64,000 nt of DNA, taken from assembly GCA_963513935.1 (NCBI GenBank), contig OY740774.1, positions 92,744,861-92,808,860 on the forward strand. Direction: 5' to 3'. Below the pieces are notes generated by a model that was given only the letters and a program-made list of their open reading frames with translations, searched no databases and was not told where the DNA came from. The translations under genes and the position numbers were made by a program. The stretch is from Aphrophora alni. Taxonomy: Eukaryota; Arthropoda; Insecta; Hemiptera; Aphrophoridae. This document shows, piece by piece, positions 40,884 through 52,960 of this stretch (positions are counted from its first letter, which is position 1; the number at the start of each line of letters is the position of its first letter).

Positions 40884-42187
40884 AGTAGAATATATATTTA
40901 TAATCTTTTTACAGTCCACTTTATTGTGGTCTACTCCTGGATAATAACCAACTTTATTTCTCAACTTGTACGTTGTATGGAGAAAGTTAAATGATGCATG
41001 TAATGAAATAGAGTTGAAGAGTTGAAAATATTTTATTTAATTACTTTTAGTTGATAGTCACCTGTACGTAACGTGATCTTATTGTTGTTTGCATTTCATG
41101 TTGGTTAACTTATTCAATGTATATCTAAGAAGATGTTTTACAGCATACGATAATGTAACACTCAATATGAGGGTTGAACAGAATGGGCTAGTGTGGAAAG
41201 TGTCGGCCAATGAAATGAGTCATGCTATGTAAAGTTATCTGAAGTTGCAGTTAAATGGTAGCAATAGAAATAGACAAACTAATAAAAATGAGTTTCACCC
41301 CATACAGTAAACCTGGACAGTCTGTTTAGTATGTAAAATCAACAGTTAAATGAATATATGTTTATCAACTCAAATTTCTATTGAAAGCATAGCAAATATT
41401 AAATATTTTAATATTTCCTATTAGTGTAAATATTTTTAAGGAAAAATGTAATGTTTATTGGTTTACTTAAAATAAAAAAAAAATTAAAAAAAACTCCAAT
41501 GAAAATACTTTTACTTTAAACCCAGAACCGTGATAATAGTAAAGTTAAATGATTTCCAAATCTCAGAACATCAGATCGTCTAAAATCGATAGATGGAGCA
41601 CACAGATATTACCTGTACATCGAATTTGGTGTGAAATATTTTTCTTTGATAAATTTTCATATTATAATTTTATTTTAACATCACATATTCTTGGAATATC
41701 TGAGGATTCGATCAACTAATGGTATTTGACAAGTTCCATAGACGAACACTTAACTATTTTTATGTGTTTTAAACACAGTCTGTTATAAAATTTTCATCTT
41801 ATAACTATCCTATGGATGTTACTAATATTTGAATCTTGTTGCTATATCTTCAAGCTAACAGTAAAATCTCTCTATTTTTTTTAACTACTAACTCTGTTAA
41901 AATTTCCTTAAACCAAACTAATTTTGTTCCATAGAGGTGTTGTTAAATATATATTGTGATAGAATTTAAAATTCTCCTTAGAACACAAGTTGTTTATATT
42001 TCTGTATAATAAAGTAAATAAGAGGTATAATTAAAATAAAAAAATAATATTTAAGTATTTTATAAAAATAAAATTTGAACCATCATCAATAAAATTTTCA
42101 TTGATGAGGGTTCAAAGTTATCGTAGATTTTGGTAAGAGACCCCACGGAAAATCTGGAGAAGTGGACACTAGTCGCATATGTAAGAA

Positions 42188-43270
<1,083 letters not shown>

Positions 43271-43274
43271 GAAA

Positions 43275-43344
43275 ACCGTTCTCTTTGACTCACGATCGTC
43301 AATTAACGATCGTGAATTGACGATCGTGAGTAAACGAGAACGGT
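43275..43344. repeat. Palindrome with triple ACGATCGT
   Basis: Arms of 30 bases (43275-43304 and 43315-43344), with two mismatches, enclose a 10-base loop. The eight-base palindrome ACGATCGT occurs three times, once in each arm and once in the loop. CpG-rich sequence (acgcgcgtcgtccg) follows. It could be a foldback element end, a multi-site binding platform or a cruciform-forming site. Confidence 0.85.
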
Positions 43345-43450
43345 CACTGACAACGCGCGTCGTCCGTATACTTATGTTTTAATCGTGTTTTTAAATGTGA
43401 ATTAATATGTGTTGTTAAGTGTCTATATGTGTTTTTATATTTGAAAATGA

Positions 43451-43472
43451 CTGACAAATAGTCGAAACGCGT
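43451..43472 (+). ncRNA. Weak GAAA/palindrome motif
   Basis: CTGACAA, stem GAC-AAATA-GTC overlapping it, GAAA, the palindrome ACGCGT, then C. Same order as the hammerhead-like motifs, but the core is CUGACAA rather than CUGANGA and stem II overlaps the core. It lies about 100 bases after the ACGATCGT palindrome. Confidence 0.15.
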
Positions 43473-43499
43473 CATATAAGATAGTGTAAACTACAATTA

Positions 43500-46400
43500 A
43501 GGATTGTTCGACGGTAACACCTCGAACAAGGTAATTAAATAGTAATTTAACTATAAATCAATATTACATTAAAACATAACATTTATAGACAATTGTGTTC
43601 AATTTTATTAGATTATTGAGGCAGTAATCTTACATAAATTTAGTTTAAATGATTAATAATAAATAAAACAATACATGTTGTCATGATTACCTATCAATCT
43701 GGTTTTACAAGCATTGAGTAAACATATATTGTTCATGTAATTTGTATAATTTGGCTAGATAATTTCCATCATTTGTAAATATAAAAAAGGTAAAGATGTT
43801 TTACTCTGGGTTAAAAATTACTTTAAAAAAATAATTAAACCACTAACTTTAAGACAGTAGATAATCCCATTAGCAAAACTAATTTAGAAATAGTTTCATT
43901 GTGCTTGCAGTTACTAAAACTGAATTAAATTCATAACTCTATATTAAGCTCAAAGTATTTGGTTATTTACCCGCAGAGAGTAATTAAAAGATAAATATAT
44001 AAACTACTAATTGAATAGCCAATGATTTTTTACCAATTTGGTACACAAACTTAGTTGATCATTAAATTTTTGATTGTTATTTCTTGTATTAGCATATGGC
44101 TTTGTGATTTTTTTTAAATCTTAGCTGTTTCGACCGGTTATGTTTGTACTAATTTCTTTTTTTTTCTCAAATGCTACAAAACTAGATTGGCTTTTTTCGT
44201 GTTATTATGATCTAGATTTATTACTTAATAACTAGAGTGATTCGTATTATCGAAATGCCATTTGTTATTTGTATGTACAACACTGTTAGCAAATATTAAA
44301 GTAAATGACATCAATTCTTAAATATTACAATCACATAATATTCTAAATATAACTACAAACGTACAAGTAGCAGTGAACTGACAGTGATTTAGTATAGTTC
44401 TGGCTAAGTGGTAATCTGGATAAGTGGTCTGCAAACATATCATAACTATAATATGCACCCACTCACAGATCTGATAGTAATATCCTATATATCAATTGTT
44501 ATGAGGTTCCTTGGTTTAGACCTCATAATAGTGGCAATTGTTCTAGTTATAATTTCTCACAAAATCAAATATTAACAAACAATTGTAATTAACCATTACG
44601 TTTTCATTATATAGGATTATTTTATTACAAAATAAACGAAGTAAATATATTGTACTAACTTTTTCAAACACGCATCCACAAAACCAAAAATAAAACTCAT
44701 TGCAATCGACAATAAAATCTCTCACTTAATATTTAAATACTTAGACTACAGATTTTTTTAAAACATTTTCAATACAATTTACGTTTTGCTCGTCTAGTTA
44801 TTTTGAGAGTTTTTATTTGTAAATTGTATTGTAATATTGTTTACTTATTTCAACAGATTTTTTTATTTTATTTTTTTTTATTAAAAAAACTCTTGAAAAC
44901 CGAAATTTATGTTTCAGAGTATTTCATTGACAGGAATCACAGGTTCACGTTTGCATTTTTAGCAATATTTCGAAAATAATTTTATTTCTTGCGATTTTTC
45001 ACAGTAGTTTATATTATTAATCTTTGCATTTCACCTAAATGCGAAACTCAGTATTTTGAAATACTGTAAATCGTTAGTTGGAAAATAACGCTTTTTATGT
45101 AGATCTATGATCCTCTCTTTTGGATTTTCACTAATAACTTTCGTACTATTTTTATTGGATCACAGTTAAAAATTCGTCTTATTTCTGCCCTTAGAGGCTA
45201 TATTTTAGCACAATTTGATAAAAATCTTGTTATGTGATTATGGTAGAATTGAAATATTGTATTTTAGTGGTTATAATAGTCTTATAGGTGCCACCGAATT
45301 TAATTATTAAAAAAAGTTTTAAACAGTATCAGGATATGTATAAAATATTCCCAACTGGTAATATGATGATCACTGACAGACTTGTTGGTGTTAGAGAGAA
45401 CTACACAGAAGTGAATTAAAACACTCTTTTATTAGGGGTTAGGGTTCCTGAAAACGAATAGACTCAAAAACACGAAAAACACTACAGGATATATGACAAT
45501 TCTGATAAAATCTGTTTGATTACGAGCTTCAAGAGTTCACTAACTTTATATAATATAGATTTGCTCATATGTTGGAGAACGTTATCAAATATCCACATAT
45601 CTACGGATATTTTCTATTTATAAAAATTTTATTTTAACTTTTAATGTTTACAAAACATTCAGTTTAGATAACTAAATAAATTAATGTATACAAACAAAAA
45701 CATGCCTGGGTTATGCTTTTATACTTTTTGGTTGATCTAGTGGATATTGCTCTCTTGTTGCATTTAATAACTTACAAGCTACGATTGGTAGAGATTCTTG
45801 ATCATGAAAGATAGGATCACAGACAGAAATGTGAACTAAACACGTGAACTAATCTCATAACATTAAATGAAAAGCCATCTTGAAGACGTAGGACCACTAA
45901 GTTGTACAATTGTTCTTAAAGATAAAAAAATATGCTAAACTTTAAATAAATATATGAAAGAACTTTATTACGAAGGTTTCTAAATTGAAATATAAAAATG
46001 ATATTCGAATTTAAATCTTTATTTTAAATTCAAGTAAAATTTGAAAAATAAAATATTTAAGAAATAAACCTAGACTGTCTGGTTAACATACGTGCCTGAT
46101 GAGTGTTATAGATCAGAGAACGGAAACCACAATCGCTGACCAAAGCACGTTCTGGAGTTTCTCAAACTTTATTACACAAATATACAGCTTTAAAATAAGA
46201 CTTGAAGTTTACAAACTTTATTTTAGAGTACTTACACTTATGTATATTCTTGTATAATTATAATCTTATTTTTGACACACGGGTAATGTTTAGTGATGGA
46301 AATTTGCAAATCCTGGTGACTTAAAACATATATGTTTTTTATGATTATCAATAGTATTACACAATCAGTATTAAATATTAAAATTTTTGTATATTTTTTT

Positions 46401-47100
46401 AGGAAAATTCTAAAAAGCTTCTGCAGAAGAATCCAAATTTTTTTTTTTACCAAATCGCCTAGTTCGTGTTTACTTTATTTTCTACATTAAAACTTCAAAA
46501 TTAACAGAACTTCACTAAACTGGGTCACCTAGTGACACAAATTAAAATCAAAACTACAGATTGTTTTTTAATGAAATTTACTTCAAGTTTTATGTGTAGT
46601 GTGTCCCATTTAGGTGTTTCAATTTTTGATTTGTCGTAGAGCAGATTTTTTTTACCAATTTTGTTACTATTTTTATGAATATGGTAGACATGTGTAAACG
46701 TATAACACAAAATTTTCAAATATGTACCGGAAGAAAATTATGAATTGTTAAATACACAGTTTTAGAGTTACTATATCTTTTTAATCACCTAGAATTTTAT
46801 TATATCTGATATTATACTAATTTTATTTAGTCTTAGTTTATCAAGAAAGGAAACAATAATCAGCAAAATATTATGACTTTAAAAAGAATAATATTTATTC
46901 TAATAGGAAACCATCCTATTTGCAAACGACCGTCGAAAGAAAAATTTATAGCTATGACAGAAAAAGTATTGTAGGGGTCTTGCACGATTCTAGTAGTAAT
47001 AATTGTCACTTCGCTAATAATTTATGTGATGATAGTTAAAATCTGGATAAATAAAGTTCATTTTTTCTCACTTAAAAAGTAAAATAAAATATAGTGTTGA
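43500..47100. other. AT-rich noncoding DNA
   Basis: Only short chance frames on both strands. No RNA gene, repeat arms or coding block recognised. Confidence 0.5.
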
Positions 47101-47159
47101 ATGTACAATTTATTTTGACTAGGTTTATTGATTTAAGGCCGCCAGAGTTCATAATATGA

Positions 47160-47410
47160 TCAGTGAGATGCTTGACAGAAGAGTAGGGGCAACTGGAGAG
47201 GGGATAAGTGAGGTTAGGTGATAGATTGAGCGACACAGTGTCGGTAAGTTACGACGAAGCCGCTACGGCCGCTGGTCGAGACACACTGCCCTATTGGGTT
47301 CCCCCACCACTCTACCGTCGCAACTGTCTACTGCGCATCCTAGACCCACCGCTCAGATGAATCCTGACGGCCTGTGTAATCCCCGTTTATTATAAAAGGA
47401 TTAGTGACTG
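47160..47410. other. GC-rich, CpG-containing island
   Basis: About 200 bases near or above half G+C within DNA of about a quarter G+C, with several CpG sites (cgacgaagccgc, acggccgctggtcgag, ctaccgtcgc). A TATA-like ttataaaagg follows at about 47391-47400. No open frame runs through it. It could be a promoter with a short CpG-rich leader for a gene outside the window, or an old transposon fragment. Confidence 0.4.
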
Positions 47411-47538
47411 CATTTGCTATTGGGCGTGTTGTTTCAATAAATATATAAACGAGTAGCATGTTTATTTTTATTGTTTTTGTCTTAGGTATAATTTTGTTAG
47501 AAAGTTTAATTTTTGTAAATCGGATTTAATTCTTTGGA

Positions 47539-47829
47539 TAATATAGTTAATTACCTTAGAGGTTGTCCTCAGTCCGTATATTAGTTATGGCTACAGCGCT
47601 GTTTCGCCGAACACTGTCGGCTTCGTCATGCCCGCACTAACACATAAACACGTAACACAACACAACACTAACACATATAAAATCAGAGTATGACTCGTCG
47701 TACATAAATAATAAAATTGTTTGTGGCCACATTATAAGGTCTTACTTGTCCAGCTGCAGGTATGGTAATTGAGTCCATAACTAATATACGGACTGAGGAC
47801 AACCTCTAAGGTTTATTTTAACTATATTA
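47539..47829. mobile_element. Inverted-repeat (MITE-like) element
   Basis: Terminal arms of about 50 bases (47539-47590 and 47775-47829). The inner 37 bases, including ccttagaggttgtcctcagt and ccgtatattagttatgg, are perfectly complementary; the outer dozen bases also match after a small indel. The 184-base centre has no open frame. Just inside the left arm lies a GC-rich hairpin motif. Confidence 0.85.
47589..47633 (-). ncRNA. Hammerhead-like motif inside the inverted-repeat element
   Basis: On the minus strand: GGGC, AUGACGA (one change from CUGANGA), one extra A, stem II GCCGA-CAGUGU-UCGGC (five strong pairs), GAAA, the ten-base palindrome ACAGCGCUGU, A, then GCC, which can pair with the opening GGC. 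Same order and same extra base as in the family 1 motifs, but unrelated in sequence. Confidence 0.35.
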
Positions 47830-48754
47830 TATATTAAACAGTCCAAGGCAACACATCATACTTTAAAAAATAATTCTTTGGACTTTAAATGAAAACAATA
47901 CCAAATATGTTTCAACAAGTAGATACATTATTTTTCTTGATTCTGACGATACCTTCTACAAGCTGGTCTGAAGAAAATGTTACGTGTATAATGAAAATAA
48001 AAACTTATCTAAGAATTTCCATATCACAAGATAGACTGAATTAGCTTGCAAATTAATTAGTAGAAATTAAACTGCTTGTTCTTTTACGTAGTAAAATCCC
48101 ATTTTCTAAGGAGACATCCATAAGCTGTTTGTAAAGATTAGATCTTATTTTTAAGAATTGTTTTTGTTTTATTAGGATTTCATATTTTTAAGACAATTTA
48201 TTTCATAAAGTTAATCGTGTTTTTTTAGATTCAGGCACGATTAATTCCTTGGTAGTAATAAATGAAAAAACATAAATATATTAAATACATTAGATTTTAT
48301 TATAAAAATAGTTTGTATACCTACTTTCTAATGTTTAATGTTGGTTAGATTTACATCAACCGAACATGAAAATGTAGTTAATAAAACTAGCTTCTTAATG
48401 AAAATGACAACATCTACGTTATTTCATTACTGTTACAAATATATTTGTAGTATTTTAGGGTAAATCAAACACACATATCATAGACATTATCAGTGGTTTG
48501 AAATTCATCAACTTTTTGAACGAACCACCACCGAATGAAGCTTAGTTTATATTTAGAAACCACACTCTAACTTCATAAGCCAAGGTTAACACTACTAACA
48601 TGTTAATTTGCTGCACATTTACTTTTAATATTTTATTATTATTTGCACCAAAATTATTAGTCGTCCATTAATATAATATAAATTAAATCACAACTCTATT
48701 ATGTATTGTAATATTCACCAACTCTTTCAACATTACGTTTGTGTAAGTTTTAAT
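47830..48754. other. AT-rich noncoding DNA
   Basis: Nothing recognised. Confidence 0.5.
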
Positions 48755-48935
48755 GCTCCAATATAAGAGCAGTTATAAACAAGCAAGAAGCATTGTAACA
48801 GACTTAGATTGCCCCGGAGATTAGCCTGTCCAAGTGGTTTATAGAATGTTTCAACACAGTTGAGTAAACATCCCCTAGAGAGCGCGACTGTCCACAGTCT
48901 TGAAGACTCCCTTGACGAACACTTCCACGTGAATT
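48755..48935 (-). repeat. Dispersed repeat, copy 3 of 3
   Basis: Inverse copy of the repeats at 18901 and 34687, outside the large duplication. Its minus-strand frame is open for 69 codons and shares 18 consecutive residues with copy 2. Similarity fades at both ends without visible terminal repeats, so the element boundaries are unknown. Confidence 0.75.
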
Positions 48936-48939
48936 GATA

Positions 48940-50502
48940 CAAAAACTTTTGGCGACCACTTCCTTAATATAAGCTGATGGTTGACAAACATTTGCACGTT
49001 TAATTAATTATTTATATTGAAGTAGGTGGGGTGTAATATTTGTGAATATATTTTTCAATTTAAATTGAAAATAAAAACCTCGTATTGTTTGTTTTTTCAA
49101 GCTTTACAAACTTTTACTTCAAGCAACTATTTAGAAAAATGTATTTTCTTGAACAGTAAACACAAAATGAAGATGAAACCTATTCTTCAACTCTTTGCTT
49201 AGGAGAAGATCTTAATCTGTGAGATTACTTTGTTAGGGTGTCTGTCACAGTGTGAAATTGAATAAAGTGACGTCTTTTGATGGAGGGTGACTGCTATAGT
49301 GTTCATTGGAACTGAACTTATAGCTGTGAAATCTCGTTTCAAAATGAGAATTCAAGTTAGATGTGCCTTGTTGTGTTGAGTAATAAATAACTAAATACAG
49401 ATGTAGAGATTAGTCTTACAATTTATCAAAAAGTTTGGGCAAAGAAAATTGCAACTTCATTGAAGGATTTTATTTATATTTAAAAAAAAAATTAATAATA
49501 TTTTATTTATTTATTACAAAAAAATTATAAAATCGTAAAATGAAACAGAAATATATAAACAAGAATTTTATTATGCTGGCATAATTACAACTTTTCAGTA
49601 ATTTAAGGACGTCAAGTAAATAATAAAAAGAAGAGGTTTTATGTCAATATCGAAATACATATTTTATGATGACTTACATTTACAGTGGTTTTTGATAAAG
49701 AAATTTGATTTATTATTCTCTCTAACTAAAACACATAAGCCATGAATGTTTGGCAATATGAAGCCAATTTTATTTATTTACTCAAGCGCGTGTGGAGTTT
49801 TACACACAAACATAAAATTAATGTAGGCCTACATCATTAGATATATCGAATTGAAATACTTCTTTACAACGAAGAAGAAGTTTAGCTTTATTCATGCACG
49901 AAAATTTATTATCTTGATTCATGATTCTTATCATTCGGATCAGGTACAATAATATATCAGACATAAGTTAAGAGCAGTCAGCATTTTATATCTTTATTTA
50001 TCATCAGATATGTAGTTTAACATACAACGAGTTCATACGAATTTACAGTAAACTTACCTCACAAGCTGGTGCAAAGATCATGAATAAACTTTTTTAAATA
50101 ATTCAAAATTTACCAAACTACAGAATTTGAAAAAACAGTCTTAGACAATTTCTATTTTTTGGAATCTTTTACTCGTTGGATGAGTTTACAATCATGATCA
50201 TACTATTTCATGATGGATGTGATTTATTTTTCTTTTGTAATATGTTTTAACCTGACTTTACAATAACTTAGTTGTGTGTAATGTGTCAATAATTATTGTA
50301 TATTGTTCTCTATTTTTAGATGCTTGTGGTTTAATTGTGTGTTGTGATTTTTTATATGTATTGTCTCAATGTTTTGTAATGTGTCTATATGACCTGTTTT
50401 ATACAATTACCATTTGTCGTGAAATCTAATATTGAATAAAAAAATAAATACTGTCAACATATTGCTGCATAATGTACTACGATAGTATGGTACATACACT
50501 TA

Positions 50503-50546
<44 letters not shown>

Positions 50547-52960
50547 TTAATATACAGAGCGATATAAAGTTCAAAGCCAATTTGTCAATAACTGTAATAC
50601 AAAAATCAAAACTTTGGGAATCCTAGTTTGGCTACAGTAGATAATTAGTTTTTTTTTTTTTTATATAATAATTTACCCTTCTCTTGGATGGAATAATCGG
50701 GTATTATTTGAAATAGCAAAATTACTAGGGGGGAGGAAGTTGTGTATTGCATTATTTTCATGGTAAGTATTTTAAGTAGAGAGAATGACAAAATAATTGT
50801 AATTCCTTTAAGTCGGTCTAAAATGACGGACAGTACCAATTAAGATGAAGCTATGTTACAGAATTTTATATTAAAAACACAAAAATATTGGAAGTAGCGA
50901 ATTATTATTATTGAATGTTCATTCAATATTATTTAAGTTGAAGCACAAAATAAAGGGTCTTTTAATGCAGTGATTTCTATTTGATATTTGTTTTCATGCC
51001 ATATTTTAGGTATACGTACTATTTACTTCAAATGTTTTAAGTAGTTACATCAAGAGCAATCTCTTATTTGGAAAAATCATTTTATTTCCTTACAGCTGTT
51101 TGGATATAAAGTACCGTCACAATACGAACATAAAACACATGATATTATTTGACAAGTAATACATATTCCAAAATAAAAGATAAATCTTAAATGCCTGGCA
51201 TTTAAATTTTTACTTTTAATTTTAATTTTAATTTTACTTTAATAGACGCCTAAAATAATTTGTTTTGTCTACTTACGTAAGCATATTGCAAATTAACAAA
51301 AGTCTATAGTCAGCAACATTTTAAAATAAATGTTAAAACAAAACATTATACATATTTATATACTAAGTGTACAGTAGTACACCGTGAAACAACAGCCAGT
51401 GACAGGCTAAGACATGCTGGAACTGGAAGACATTCGACTTATTCTAGACATTGAATGGTTGATACACAATCTTAACAAAACATTGAGTTAACACTATAAT
51501 GTTAAAGCTATGCTGGGATGAAACGCTGAATTTCGTTAAGATATAGCGAGAACGTTAGACAAAGCAGAGGGAAGTTTAAATTAAATGTAACCACCTTTTC
51601 ATAAATTTAACTTTAATACATTTACTTTTAGGTTACTTTAAATATCAATTAGGTCCTATGGTTTTGTAAAAATACATATTGGCACATAACAAATGTACTA
51701 CCAATATGCGCTTTGATAGAATACTAAAGGTAAAAGCAAACGTTTTTATTATTATACAGTTATTGGGTAAAGTTGTTTTAAATTTTATTTTGTTCAGCAA
51801 GTGTGATCACTTTTAGAGAGGTTCAATGTGCTAATTTATAACCATCATGCAATAATCGATAAAGCAACTCATTTTCACCTATAATTTTATAGGCTGTAAT
51901 AATACTAACGTTCTTCTGTACTTTTGAAAAAAAATTAATAAACTAAACTAAAAACTATTTTAAATTTTATGAAAAGAGTTTAATTTAGGGAAATGAAAAT
52001 CAGAATTGTTTTTGTTATTATCACGTATTCAATATATTTATACATATGCAATATGTGATATACAATATCACATATTTATACAATTAATTGTGTGTTATTT
52101 ATACCACAAACAATAGTTCGATAAACAACATCTAAATGTGAATCATATATAAAAGGACACAATAATTAAGGACAAACGATACAATAATCGGTGTTATATG
52201 TTGCATGTAAATCTTGTAAAATAACTACGATGAAAGCTCTCAGCACATCATTACTACTTAAAAGTAATGACGCCAATTAAAAGCTTATTAGTGGTGACAC
52301 AATGTATATTTGAATTTTTTTTACAGAAATGTTTCCAGTAATTGCCTCCAAACAAAACAACAAACATAGGAAACACCATTTATTTTTTATATTATTATTT
52401 TAGCGGTAAATTTTATGAAACGAAATTAAATAAATTCGTAAACTATTGGTTAGAACCCCTAATAAACAATTCATTGTTATTTGGAAATAACTTTTATATT
52501 TTATTATTGCTGTGGTATTAAGGTTAGGATTTTTACAGTGAATTATTTTTCATGTTCAGTATAAACACATCTAATAATATGTGAACCTAAATGTCTATGG
52601 TTTTGGAGTGAACAAACACACAAATAGATGTGGAAGATGTATAATAGTACTGAGAGAGTTTAGGTGATTGTGGAACTGACGTAGGGTATTTAGAGGTTGT
52701 GGTGGCCAACCTGAGGCCGGATGGATTTCTGTGGTTGCTTTAGCTGTTGCCTCATCCTGCCTTTTCGTATAATTTAAGTGAATGTTACACTAACGATTAA
52801 TTGAAGTTAAAATATAATGTATATACACAACACATCATATTTTAGATACTTATTTCTTTATATACATGATTGTTGTAGTTAAGATCAGTTTTAGTTGATA
52901 TGTTTTTAACACTACCTTAAGTTTGGGATATGTTATTTACTAGGTAGCACCAATATATAT
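48940..52960. other. AT-rich noncoding DNA
   Basis: Contains an (AT)n tract (50506-50544), a short hairpin at 52050-52076 (aatatgtgata and complement) and a slightly GC-richer unassigned patch at about 52660-52770. No gene recognised. Confidence 0.5.
50506..50544. repeat. (AT)n microsatellite
   Basis: About 39 bases of AT. Confidence 0.95.

Larger units (their letters stand above)
29100..41700. repeat. Large diverged duplication, copy B
   Basis: Paralogue of 13280-26900; landmark pairs are listed under copy A. Copy B lacks the 1.4-kb insertion and the expanded TA tracts of copy A. It has gained the foldback at 35.65-35.96 kb and about 1.6 kb between 39.9 and 41.5 kb. Very little of it is open reading frame. 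Confidence 0.7.
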
